Shown in pieces: positions 55,348 through 63,554 of a stretch of 64,000 bases of DNA. The stretch is from positions 2,108,001 to 2,172,000 of the forward strand of contig NZ_JAPCIA010000001.1 of assembly GCF_026107375.2 (NCBI RefSeq). Reading direction: 5' to 3'. The stretch comes from Sphingomonas sp. BT-65. Its GTDB lineage: Bacteria; Pseudomonadota; Alphaproteobacteria; Sphingomonadales; Sphingomonadaceae. A program made the translations under genes and the position numbers. The notes under the pieces were generated by a model. It was not told the origin of the DNA. It saw only the letters and a list, made by a program, of their open reading frames with translations, and made no database searches. Each line of letters opens with the position of its first letter. Within the stretch, counting starts at the first letter, position 1.

Positions 55348-57521
55348 TTGCTTGCCTCTCCGTCGAACCGGCCCACCGGTCCGCGCCATTCGAGCTTGCG
55401 CCCGCTCACGGTGACGCTGTGCGCCTTGTCCGCCGTCGTATCGGCCGCGATCGCGACCAGGATCTGCTTGCCGCCGACGAGCGCGATCGTCGCGATACGC
55501 GCACCGCCGGCCTCGGCCACGGTCAGGCCGGTGACCGCGCTGCGGCTGTTGGTGGTGGTCTCGGTCGCCGCGTCGTAGCGGCCGTGCGGTTCGATCAGGC
55601 TCAGGAACGCGGCGTCGCCCGCGCCCTCGATCCGTTGGATCACCACCGGCTCGCGGCGCAGGTTGAAGCGTGGGTCGTTGGCGCCGCTCTCGGCGAGGAT
55701 CACCTGCGCGCCTGCGGTCGCCATGCGATAGGTGTAGAAGCGCCCGTCCGTGATCCAGGTGACGCGGCCCTGCCCGTTGGCGAGCGCCGCGGTCGCATCG
55801 ACCCAGAGATGCTGATAGCCATTGGCTTTGCCCAGCACCGGCCGTGCCGCGACGTTCGAGGCGAGCTTCAAATCGGTATCGATGATGTGCCCGGCAAAGT
55901 GGAGCGGCAGGTCGTAGGTCGCCTTGCCCGCGTTCTTCACGGTGAGCAGGTCGAGCACCAAAGGCGAGCCCTTGCCCGTCTCGATCTGCACCAGCCCGCG
56001 GCGGAAGGTCACGCCGGGATAGGCGCCCGCCATCTCGCCGATCGACCAGCGCGCCGGTCCCTCACCCTTGAATGCGAGTTGCACCGGCGCGACCTTCTCA
56101 GCCGGCGCGAGCCTGGTCTCGAAATGGCTGGTCTCGTTCACCACCAGCGTGTTGTGCGCGATCGTCTGCTGCGCCCAGCTGTCATTCTCGGGCAGGTAGC
56201 GCCCGCCGTCCTTGGCCTCGATGTTGAGGAAGCGCGCCGCGCCATAATCGGTCACGATCGCATTGCCATTGTCGTAGAGCAGCCAGTTGAGCTTGTCGAA
56301 ATGGCCGTGGCCCATGCCCTGCGCGGTGTTCTTGGCGACGACGACTTGCGCCTTCTCGTCGGGCCCGGAACGCAGGATCGCGAGCGCGCCGTCCTTGCCC
56401 TCGGGCCCGTCGCGCAGCAGCGTCGAGGCGAAGGCGAACGGCTTCGCCTTGCCCGCCGCGATGTCGCGCGCCACCGCGAAGCCTTGCGGCGACAGCGCGA
56501 CCTTGCCCTGCCATCGCGCGATCCCGAGCAGCCCGGCGTCGCCGCTCGCGGCATAGCCGATCGCCACGCCCTGATAGAGCTCCTCAGTCTTGAGGCTCTT
56601 GTCGGGCATCGCGTCGTTGATCGGGAAGAAATAGCCCGCATAGGTGGTCTGCACCGCGGTGCGGATCGCCTTGAGCACGATCCCGTCGCGATAGTCGAAG
56701 ATCTTGCGGCTTGGCTCATTGTCCGCGATCGCCTGTGCGAACACCACGAAGGGCTGGAGCGCATAGCGCTGATAGTAAGGCCCCTCGGCATAATAGCCGT
56801 CGGGCGAGAAGAGCAGGTCGAGCTGGCGCAGGAAGCCGACCTTGCCGCTACGGTCGCTGCCCTTGAGCGCCTGCTCCACCAGCACCTTGTCGCGCAGCAC
56901 ATAGCCAGTCATGCCGACCCCGGCATTGGCCCAGGTCGAATGATTATGGATTCGATCGAAGGTGGCCGGCTCGCTCGTCAGGAACGCGGCCATGCGGCGG
57001 AACACGTCGTCGTCGATCGTCTTGCGCTCAGCCGGCGTCAGGTCGCCGCGCACCGCGTCGTAACCCTGGATCGCATGGACCAGCCACACGCTGTCGTTGA
57101 GGCTCTGCCAGAACAGCCGCCCAGGCACCTGGTTCGCCGCCGCCGGATGCTTGCCCAGCCCCGGATAGAGCTTGGCGTACGCCAGCAGCATGTCGCGGAC
57201 ATAGTCGGCGTAGCTTTTGTCGCCGGTCACCCGGTACAGCGTTCCCGCCAGCTGGATCAGCTTGTAGTTATCCTTGTGCCGCTCGTGCGTCGGCCCGCCG
57301 CCGCGATCCTTGGGCACCGGCACGTCGATCCCGGCGCGCATCCCCGCCTCGACCGCCCTCTTTGCCGAAGCCAGCTCGCGCGCAAACAGCGGCGCGTGGG
57401 CGCCCTCGGCCGCCATCGCGCGATAGGCCTCGGTACTGGCGAGCACCGGCGCGGCAGCGTCCTGCGCGAAGGCAGGCGCGGCGGTCGCGAGCAGCGCGGC
57501 GGCGAGGACCAAGCGGATCAC
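55344..57521 (-). CDS. PL17 oligoalginate exo-lyase
   Basis: A 725-residue exported lyase. A signal peptide (AAALLATAAPAFAQ) is followed by an alpha/alpha-toroid (VPGRLFWQSLNDSVWLVHAI) and a heparinase II/III-like beta domain (TAQGMGHGHFDKLNWLLYDN). Asn193-His194 (IHNHSTW), Tyr250 (AEGPYYQRY) and Tyr442 (GRYLPEN) keep the exact spacing of the catalytic residues I recall for Saccharophagus Alg17c (Asn201, His202, Tyr258, Tyr450). The enzyme would cut oligoalginate to monomeric unsaturated uronate. The GTG start overlaps the PL6 stop. The frame is open far upstream, but only as a shadow of PL6. Confidence 0.93.
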   Translation of the reverse strand: MIRLVLAAALLATAAPAFAQDAAAPVLASTEAYRAMAAEGAHAPLFARELASAKRAVEAGMRAGIDVPVPKDRGGGPTHERHKDNYKLIQLAGTLYRVTGDKSYADYVRDMLLAYAKLYPGLGKHPAAANQVPGRLFWQSLNDSVWLVHAIQGYDAVRGDLTPAERKTIDDDVFRRMAAFLTSEPATFDRIHNHSTWANAGVGMTGYVLRDKVLVEQALKGSDRSGKVGFLRQLDLLFSPDGYYAEGPYYQRYALQPFVVFAQAIADNEPSRKIFDYRDGIVLKAIRTAVQTTYAGYFFPINDAMPDKSLKTEELYQGVAIGYAASGDAGLLGIARWQGKVALSPQGFAVARDIAAGKAKPFAFASTLLRDGPEGKDGALAILRSGPDEKAQVVVAKNTAQGMGHGHFDKLNWLLYDNGNAIVTDYGAARFLNIEAKDGGRYLPENDSWAQQTIAHNTLVVNETSHFETRLAPAEKVAPVQLAFKGEGPARWSIGEMAGAYPGVTFRRGLVQIETGKGSPLVLDLLTVKNAGKATYDLPLHFAGHIIDTDLKLASNVAARPVLGKANGYQHLWVDATAALANGQGRVTWITDGRFYTYRMATAGAQVILAESGANDPRFNLRREPVVIQRIEGAGDAAFLSLIEPHGRYDAATETTTNSRSAVTGLTVAEAGGARIATIALVGGKQILVAIAADTTADKAHSVTVSGRKLEWRGPVGRFDGEASK

Positions 57522-59677
57522 GGCCGCCCCACCACGATGTTGCCTGCCATAACAACATCGGGCGAACCCTGCGGATAGAGCTTGGTCACCTTGGGCTCGG
57601 GCGTCGCGGCGAAGCGGTTGTCGGAAATCCGCACCACCGGCGCGCCGACGCTGTTGGCGATCTCGATCCCGCTCGCCTCGGCGAAGCGGTTGCGCGCGAT
57701 CTCGACAGACTGCACGCCGGAGAGGCGCACCTTCCCGCCGCGCGTCACTGCATTGCCGGTCATCACGAAGCGCGGGCCGAAGGTGCTCTCGTCGGTGCCC
57801 AGCCGCGCGACATCGGCGATCGTCGCAACCTCCGCGAAGCTGTTGTCGGTGATCTCGATCTGCTCGGCGCTGTAGAGGCCCTTGCTCCCGGTCTCCGACA
57901 CCGCCGCGACTACCGCGCCGCTGACCTTGGCAAAGCTCGATCCGCGGATCTCGACCTTCTCGGCGAAGGTGCCCGGCATCGCGGCATAGACGTCGAAATT
58001 CGGCGCGGTCAGGTCGCGCACCGAGACATCGTCGAGCGTAACGCGATAATTGTACGTGCTCACCGCCTGCGGCGCACGCACCAGCGCGTTGCGCGAGGTG
58101 CCGGTCGCCTCGGCGCCGGACAGGGTGACGCCGCGCAGCGTCAGGCTCCCGCCGGGAAACAGCTGGAACAAAGTCACGCCCAGGCTCTCGATCACCGCCT
58201 CGCGCGGGCCGTCGATCGTCAGCGGATGCGCCACGGCGACCGGCCCCAGCACTCGGTGCACCCCCGGCGCCATGCGGATCGTGTCGCCCGGCGCGGACGC
58301 GGCCACCGCCTTCGCCAGCGCATCGGCCTGTGCCGGCGCCTCGATCTGCCGCCCGGCCGCTGCCGCGGGCGCGTCCTTGGCATACCAGTCGGGACCTGCC
58401 TCCTCGCGCTTGAGCGGCACCAGGTCGCGCGGCGCGCCCGCATCCACCGCCGCATCGGCGGGATAGAGCAAGCCGTTGGCGGCGCGCGCGAGCTTCATTG
58501 CCCCCGCCACATTGCCCGCCATCGCGATGCCCGAGACGTCGCCCTCGTTGCGCACGATGTCCTTGCCGTCGGCATTGACGATCAGGTTGCGCTCGAACCG
58601 GCTGTCCACTGGCGGCGCGGTGCGTTCGGCATCGGCCCCGGCGCCAAAGGTGATCCGCGCCGCCTCGATGATCGAGTTGCGCTCGATCCGCGCGTTGGCG
58701 ACCTGGTGGTAGCGGTTGATCACCGAATTCGGCACGCCGTTCATCACCGCGATCGCGCTCAGGAACGACGTCCCCGTCACTCCCTCCAGATAGTTGTCGC
58801 GCACCATCTGGTCGCGGTTGATCACGCGGATCCCGCCGGTGCTCGGCTTGCCCTTGCCGAGGAAGATGTTGCGCTCGACCAGATTGCCGTTGCCGTGGCG
58901 CAGCACGATCGCGCCCTGCGACTCGACGATCATGTTCCCCCGGATCACGTTGCCGCCCGACTTGATCGAGACGATCTCGACCTCGCCGTCGCATTTCTCG
59001 AACCAGTTGCGCTCGATCACGGTCTTCGAATCGCTCAGCGATTCATCGCTCGTCCCGATGCGGATCGTCTCGCCCCCGTTCGAGCCGAGCGGCGGGCGCG
59101 GGCCGAAATAATTATGGTCGATCCGCGCGCGGTTCGCTTGCGGCTGGCCCTTGGGCCGGATCACCGCAAGCGTCACCCCGGCATTGCCCTTGCCCGCGAA
59201 CCACGAATGGTCGACGCGGTTGTCGGCACCATAGATCGCGACCCAGATATCCTCGGCGCGCCGGTCGGGATTGGTGAAATTGTCGACGACGATCCCGGTC
59301 AGCCGCGTGTCGCTCGCGATCGTCTTCGAATCCCGGCGCAGCGCGATCAGCTCCTTGGTCGGCGAGAAGCCACCACGGAAGACGAGGTTCGAGACGACGA
59401 GATGCTTGCCCCCGATGCGCAGGTTGGACTTGCCCGCGATCACCACCTTGCCCGGGGTCTGCGCGGTCAGCGTGATCGGCTTGTCCGCGATGCCGGTGCC
59501 GGTGAACACGATCTGGAAATCGCGCCACTCCCCGTCGGCTAGGACGATGCGGTCGCCCGGCGCCGCCTTCTTGACCGCGGCGGCATAGGCGCCTTGGTCG
59601 CGCACGAGATGATCGGCGGCGAAGGCCGGTGCTGCCATCGTCAACATGGCCAGTGCCAATGATCCGCCCGCCCGCAT
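57518..59677 (-). CDS. PL6 alginate lyase (chondroitinase-B family)
   Basis: A 719-residue exported lyase. A signal peptide (LTMAAPAFAADHL) leads into a right-handed beta-helix with the PL6 core: GSNGGETIRIGTS, EIVSIKSGGNVIRGN and AIVLRHGNGNLVERN. Lys239 and Arg260 stand 21 residues apart, as the catalytic Lys250/Arg271 of chondroitinase B. A second helix domain follows (GDTIRMAPGVHRVLG onwards), typical of two-domain PL6 enzymes. It is first gene of the operon. GGGAG precedes the chosen ATG. Endo-action on alginate outside the cell or in the periplasm feeds PL17. Confidence 0.93.
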   Translation of the reverse strand: MRAGGSLALAMLTMAAPAFAADHLVRDQGAYAAAVKKAAPGDRIVLADGEWRDFQIVFTGTGIADKPITLTAQTPGKVVIAGKSNLRIGGKHLVVSNLVFRGGFSPTKELIALRRDSKTIASDTRLTGIVVDNFTNPDRRAEDIWVAIYGADNRVDHSWFAGKGNAGVTLAVIRPKGQPQANRARIDHNYFGPRPPLGSNGGETIRIGTSDESLSDSKTVIERNWFEKCDGEVEIVSIKSGGNVIRGNMIVESQGAIVLRHGNGNLVERNIFLGKGKPSTGGIRVINRDQMVRDNYLEGVTGTSFLSAIAVMNGVPNSVINRYHQVANARIERNSIIEAARITFGAGADAERTAPPVDSRFERNLIVNADGKDIVRNEGDVSGIAMAGNVAGAMKLARAANGLLYPADAAVDAGAPRDLVPLKREEAGPDWYAKDAPAAAAGRQIEAPAQADALAKAVAASAPGDTIRMAPGVHRVLGPVAVAHPLTIDGPREAVIESLGVTLFQLFPGGSLTLRGVTLSGAEATGTSRNALVRAPQAVSTYNYRVTLDDVSVRDLTAPNFDVYAAMPGTFAEKVEIRGSSFAKVSGAVVAAVSETGSKGLYSAEQIEITDNSFAEVATIADVARLGTDESTFGPRFVMTGNAVTRGGKVRLSGVQSVEIARNRFAEASGIEIANSVGAPVVRISDNRFAATPEPKVTKLYPQGSPDVVMAGNIVVGRP

Positions 59678-59706
59678 CCGCCGCTCCCGTGATTCTGTTC
59701 TGCAGA

Positions 59707-59719
59707 TTGGACTAATCAA
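59707..59719. promoter_or_regulatory. Weak UxuR/ExuR-like site before PL6
   Basis: TTGGACTAATCAA fits TTGGT-N3-ACCAA with one mismatch per half. It lies 30-42 bases before the PL6 start. A half-site ATTGGTAT occurs about 40 bases further upstream. Together they suggest that the operon responds to the same GntR protein as the receptor. Confidence 0.4.
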
Positions 59720-59877
59720 CTGGCATGAACTCTACAAGAGACGATTAGACCACTTTCGAAAATTGGTATGTTTTAAGGTGTGCGCTGTGGGCGATCTTCG
59801 CCACGATCGATTCGCTGGCGCATTGACATCGACGGCAAAGAGGCGCGGACTCGACGCTCCTGGCAAGGAGAGAAGAC

Positions 59878-60783
59878 ATGCAGAATATCGCATTGTTCAG
59901 CATCGTATCCGTCGCCGCTGCAATCACCGCCGCCACCGCGATCGCGCCGAGTAAGGCGCAGTCCCAACGAATCACCGCGAAGAACAACGCCCCGCTCAAG
60001 GCCGCGCCCAACCCGCAGGCCCGCATCCTCGCCACCGTGCCGCGCGGTTCCACGCTCACCCTCGAATATTGCAACGCCGACGAATGGTGCCGCGTGCAGT
60101 TCGGACGGCGGACCGGCTGGATGGCGGCGGTCAACCTCAACCTGCCCGCCGGGCGCGAGACGGCGCGGGTCACCGGCCGCGCGCAGCTTCGCGCAGGGCC
60201 CGGCACGCAATATCAGGCGCTGGCGACGCTCCAGCCCGGTACGCGCGTCGGCGTGGTCCGCTGCCAGCCGCAATGGTGCAACGTCACCGCCGGCAACCGG
60301 CGCGGCTGGGTCGCGACCCGCCTGCTCGATCAAGGCGGCTGGACCGGCCCGCAGCCGCCGCTGCCCGGCCCTGGCAAGCGCTCCGAGCTGCGCATGTTCA
60401 CCGAGCGCAATTGTCGCGGCAACATCTATTCGACGCTCGTGGCCGTGCCAGACCTCAACTATCCGGCGCGCTCGGCGCGCGTCATCGGCGGCACCGGCGA
60501 CGTCAGCCGCGACGCATGGCAGCTGTGCGTCGGCACCAATTATAACGGCATCTGCACCTCGACCACGCCGAGCTGCTCGAACCTCAGCGAGCTGTCGGGC
60601 CGCGGGCTCCGTTCGGTCCGCCCCGCCTTCGGCGAAGGCAGCGGCATGCCGCCCCAGGGCGCCTGCACCCGGGAATATGCACCGGTCTGCGCCCGCTCGG
60701 GCCGCCAGGACAGGACCTTCCCCAATGCCTGCGAGGCGAGGGCGGCAGGCTATACCATCCGTCATCAGGGGCAGTGCCGGTAA
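59878..60783 (+). CDS. Secreted protein: two SH3-like repeats, beta/gamma-crystallin-like region, C-terminal Kazal-type domain
   Basis: A 301-residue protein with a signal peptide (AAITAATAIAPSKAQ). SH3b repeat 1 is near residues 33-85 (APLKAAPNPQARILATVPRG, DEWCRVQFGRRTGWM). Repeat 2 is near 95-155 (AQLRAGPGTQYQALATLQPG, QWCNVTAGNRRGWVATRLL). Residues 165-230 recall a beta/gamma-crystallin motif (ELRMFTERNCRGNIYSTLVA). The last 40 residues have the short Kazal pattern CTREYAPVCARSGRQDRTFP then NAC and GQC. SH3b repeats suggest cell-wall binding, and Kazal domains inhibit serine proteases. AGGAGAG precedes the ATG. Confidence 0.8.
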   Translation: MQNIALFSIVSVAAAITAATAIAPSKAQSQRITAKNNAPLKAAPNPQARILATVPRGSTLTLEYCNADEWCRVQFGRRTGWMAAVNLNLPAGRETARVTGRAQLRAGPGTQYQALATLQPGTRVGVVRCQPQWCNVTAGNRRGWVATRLLDQGGWTGPQPPLPGPGKRSELRMFTERNCRGNIYSTLVAVPDLNYPARSARVIGGTGDVSRDAWQLCVGTNYNGICTSTTPSCSNLSELSGRGLRSVRPAFGEGSGMPPQGACTREYAPVCARSGRQDRTFPNACEARAAGYTIRHQGQCR

Positions 60784-60796
60784 CATCGGCGCGACA

Positions 60797-60830
60797 ACGG
60801 ACCGGCGGCGCAAGCTAGCCGGTCCGTCTT
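60797..60830 (+). terminator. Intrinsic terminator
   Basis: A 10-bp perfect stem, ACGGACCGGC/GCCGGTCCGT, with an 11-base loop, followed by CTTTG. It ends the SH3/Kazal gene. Confidence 0.75.
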
Positions 60831-60863
60831 TGCTACGAAACGCGCCGTGGCTATAGGCGCGCC

Positions 60864-61352
60864 ATGGCAGACATCCTCATCCTCACCACCGGCGGCACGA
60901 TCGACAAGCTCTATTTCGACGCGCTGAGCGAGTATCAGATCGGCGACAGCGTCGTCTCGCGCCTGCTCGCCGTGGCGCGCGCGGCGTGCGACGTGCGGAT
61001 CGTCGAGCTGATGCGCAAGGACAGCCTCGAGCTCACCGACGAGGATCGCGCCGCGATCGCCGAGGCAGTGCGCGCCGCACCCGAGCAGCGCATCGTCATC
61101 ACCCACGGCACCGATACGATGACGCAGACCGCCGCGGCGCTCACCGGCATTCCCGGCAAGCGCATCGCGCTGCTCGGCGCGCTCGCCCCGGCGCGCTTCG
61201 CGGAGAGCGACGCCGCGTTCAACCTCGGCATGGCCTTCGCCACGGTGCAGGTCGCGCCTGGCCCGGGCGTGTGGATCGCGATGAACGGCACGATCTTCCC
61301 CGCCGGTAGCGTGCGCAAGGATCGGACAAGCAACAGCTTCGTACCGGTCTAG
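60864..61352 (+). CDS. Short asparaginase-like protein (N-terminal domain only)
   Basis: A 162-residue protein covering only the N-terminal catalytic domain of type I/II L-asparaginases. It has the first threonine motif TTGGTID (residues 8-14) and the second THGTDTMTQTA, then GKRIALLGALAPARF. The C-terminal domain that completes the active site is absent. The sequence ends cleanly at VPV with a stop, so this appears to be a stable short family rather than a break. No signal peptide. Activity on asparagine is doubtful. Confidence 0.85.
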   Translation: MADILILTTGGTIDKLYFDALSEYQIGDSVVSRLLAVARAACDVRIVELMRKDSLELTDEDRAAIAEAVRAAPEQRIVITHGTDTMTQTAAALTGIPGKRIALLGALAPARFAESDAAFNLGMAFATVQVAPGPGVWIAMNGTIFPAGSVRKDRTSNSFVPV

Positions 61353-61377
61353 GGCGTTATCGCCAATCTCGGGGAGA

Positions 61378-61453
61378 TGGTGCCCGGGGACGGAGTCGAA
61401 CCGCCGACACTGCGATTTTCAGTCGCATGCTCTACCAACTGAGCTACCCGGGC
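61378..61453 (-). tRNA. tRNA-Phe (anticodon GAA)
   Basis: A minus-strand cloverleaf: acceptor GCCCGGG/CCCGGGC, D arm AGCTCAGTTGGTAGAGC, anticodon loop CTGAAAA giving GAA, T arm with GGTTCGACTCC, and an encoded CCA end. No introns. Confidence 0.97.
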
Positions 61454-61474
61454 ACGTAGCGGGAAGCGGCGCTC

Positions 61475-61669
61475 TTAGTCGCGGGGTTCGCCCCTGTCCA
61501 GCCCGCTTTGCGCGCCCTCCGCATCATCGGGATCGATCGCCGCGCCGGGCAGGCGATAGCCCTCGCCCAGCCATTGCAACAGGTCGCGGTCCTTGCAGCC
61601 GCGGCTGCAGAAAGGCTTGAACGCCGGGTCGGGGGTGTTGCCGCAGATCGGGCAATCGTCGCGTTTCAC
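61475..61669 (-). CDS. yacG: DNA gyrase inhibitor YacG
   Basis: A 64-residue zinc protein with ligands Cys6, Cys9, Cys21 and Cys25 (CPICG and FCSRGCK), followed by the family stretch DRDLLQWLGEGYRLPG. In E. coli YacG binds GyrB and blocks gyrase. The GTG start overlaps the RNase stop (GTGA). Confidence 0.93.
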   Translation of the reverse strand: MKRDDCPICGNTPDPAFKPFCSRGCKDRDLLQWLGEGYRLPGAAIDPDDAEGAQSGLDRGEPRD

Positions 61670-62601
61670 GTCTGCTCCACGAATTGCGTGCGCCCGCCCG
61701 TGCGGCGGTGCAGCTCGGCAAGCCATTGCGGCTCGCGCTCCAGGCGCCGCAGCAAGGCGGCAGGCAACATATGGGTATCGGGAGCGGGCGGGGGAAGACG
61801 TTCGAGCCGGCGCAGCTCGGCGCGCAGCGCGGCGCCCGCCGGGTCCGCGGCGAGCAACTCGGGCAGCGACATGCGCGTGCGCCGCCGCACGACCTGGAGA
61901 AAGCCGAAGCCGTTCATCGCCGTGCGCTCGAACGGCTGCGGCAATGCAGCGTCGATCGCCTCGGCCACTGCATTGCGCTCGTTCTTGTTGGCGAGCGTCG
62001 GGAAGTCGATGCCGACCGATCCGGCGATCTCCATCCGCTCCATCGCCTGGGCGACCGCATGCGCCGCGCTGATCGAGAGCACCCCCAGCGGGGCCGGGCC
62101 GTCGACGTCGAACAGCGTCATGGCCGGCGTCACCGCCATGCGCAGCGCGCCCCCGGCAAAGGCGATCTCGCCGGTCGCGGCCTCCTCGAGCAATTCGGAC
62201 CAGCCGGCATCTTCGAGCTGGTCGGGTTCGTGCGCGCGCAGCTGCCGCACCGGCAGGTCGGTCGCCTTGATCCGGGTGAGCAGGTCGGGCCCCGGCATCG
62301 GCGGCGCCTCGGCGGGCACCGCTTTGGGCAGCTTGGCGCGGCCCTTCTCGGCGATCGCCTCGCGCACGATGCGCACGGTGAAGCTCGCGCCCTGCGTGAT
62401 GCCGGGCGGGAGCGGGTCGCACAGCGCCTCCTCGCCAGTCTCGAGCGCGATCTTGCCGGTGATACGGTCAACCAGGCGCGCGCGCGCGATCGTGCCGGCG
62501 CGCAGGTCGGGTAGCTCGATCGCCGCCTTCCAGATCACGCCGCGCGCGACCAGGGCGGCGCGGTTCTCGCCGATCCCGGCTTCGTAGAGCCACTCAGCCA
62601 A
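61666..62601 (-). CDS. Ribonuclease E/G family protein
   Basis: A 311-residue cytosolic RNase of the short alphaproteobacterial RNase E/G type. It starts LAEWLYEAGIGENRAALVAR with an inferred TTG start inside the maf 3' end (8-base overlap). The catalytic region has VTPAMTLFDVDGPAPLGVLS (metal-binding Asp residues), MEIAGSVGIDFPTLANKNER and FERTAMNGFGFLQVVRRRTR. It lacks the degradosome scaffold and clear S1 completeness of RNase E. It is part of the maf-RNase-yacG series. Confidence 0.88.
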   Translation of the reverse strand: MAEWLYEAGIGENRAALVARGVIWKAAIELPDLRAGTIARARLVDRITGKIALETGEEALCDPLPPGITQGASFTVRIVREAIAEKGRAKLPKAVPAEAPPMPGPDLLTRIKATDLPVRQLRAHEPDQLEDAGWSELLEEAATGEIAFAGGALRMAVTPAMTLFDVDGPAPLGVLSISAAHAVAQAMERMEIAGSVGIDFPTLANKNERNAVAEAIDAALPQPFERTAMNGFGFLQVVRRRTRMSLPELLAADPAGAALRAELRRLERLPPPAPDTHMLPAALLRRLEREPQWLAELHRRTGGRTQFVEQT

Positions 62602-63163
62602 GAGGGTACCCGGCGCTTTCCAGCAAGGCGCGCGTCTCGAACACCGGCAGCCCGACCACGCCCGAATGGCTGCCCGAGAGGAAGCGCACGAACGCTTCGG
62701 CGCGCCCCTGAATGGCGTAGCCGCCCGCCTTGCCCATCCCCTCGCCGCTCGCGACATAGCGGCCGATTTCGGCTTCGGTCAGCCGCTTGAAGGTGACGAT
62801 CGTATCGCTGAGCCGCATCCGCGCTTTGCCTGCCGTGTCGATCAAGCACACCGCCGACAGGCAATGATGCCGCCGCCCCGAGAGCAGGGCGAGCATGCGG
62901 CGCAGGTCGGCCTCGTCCTCGGGCTTGCCCAGGATGCGGCGGCCAACGGCGATGGTGGTGTCGCCCGCCAGCACGATCTCATCCGCCGCGCGCGCGACCG
63001 CCTGCGCCTTGCCGAGCGCGATGCGCTGGACATAGGCGCGCGGCAATTCGCCCTTGAGCGGTTCCTCGTCGATATCGGGCGCGGCGATTCGATCGGGCGC
63101 GACCCCGATCCGCGCGAGCAGGTCGCGGCGGCGCGGCGAGGTGGAGGCCAGGACCAGCCGCAC
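62594..63163 (-). CDS. maf: Maf family nucleoside-triphosphate pyrophosphatase
   Basis: A 189-residue house-cleaning pyrophosphatase that hydrolyses dTTP/UTP or modified nucleotides. Motifs are LASTSPRRRDLLARIG, DIDEEP, LAGDTTIAVGRRILGKP, KAGGYAIQGRAEAFV and SGVVGLPVFET. The GTG start gives the canonical MRLVLAS opening. It lies ten bases after infA. Confidence 0.94.
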   Translation of the reverse strand: MRLVLASTSPRRRDLLARIGVAPDRIAAPDIDEEPLKGELPRAYVQRIALGKAQAVARAADEIVLAGDTTIAVGRRILGKPEDEADLRRMLALLSGRRHHCLSAVCLIDTAGKARMRLSDTIVTFKRLTEAEIGRYVASGEGMGKAGGYAIQGRAEAFVRFLSGSHSGVVGLPVFETRALLESAGYPLG

Positions 63164-63173
63164 CGGCCCGGCC

Positions 63174-63392
63174 TTATTTGAAGCGATAGGTGATGCGGCC
63201 CTTGGTCAGGTCGTAAGGCGTCAGTTCGACGAGGACTTCGTCGCCCACCAGAACGCGGATGCGGTTCTTGCGCATCTTGCCGGCGGTGTGGCCGAGAATC
63301 TCGTGATCATTCTCGAGCCGGACGCGGAACATCGCGTTGGGGAGCAGTTCCACCACGCGGCCGCGCATTTCAAGCAGTTCTTCCTTGGCCAA
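63174..63392 (-). CDS. infA: Translation initiation factor IF-1
   Basis: A 72-residue OB-fold protein: [58 protein letters not shown]. Exact length and motifs fit IF-1. The start is TTG (giving the canonical MAKEELLEM), with GAGG five bases upstream. It is first gene of infA-maf-RNase-yacG. Confidence 0.97.
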   Translation of the reverse strand: MAKEELLEMRGRVVELLPNAMFRVRLENDHEILGHTAGKMRKNRIRVLVGDEVLVELTPYDLTKGRITYRFK

Positions 63393-63554
63393 ACAAACCT
63401 CTTGCGATGATCGGAAAAAAGACGCGGTGCCTTACTCTTCCTTGTTCCAAAAGAAAAGCGCGCGCTGCGTCGCGTACCTTCGCTCCTCCCCGGGCAACAA
63501 TCGGTTTCCCGCTGTTCGCTTGATGCGGGGCGCGTTCGGGCCCAAATGGGTGGT

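Noticed and set aside
57522..58994. Upstream extension of the PL17 gene
   Set aside because: The region encodes PL6 in another frame. The signal peptide and GTGA overlap fix the PL17 start at 57521.
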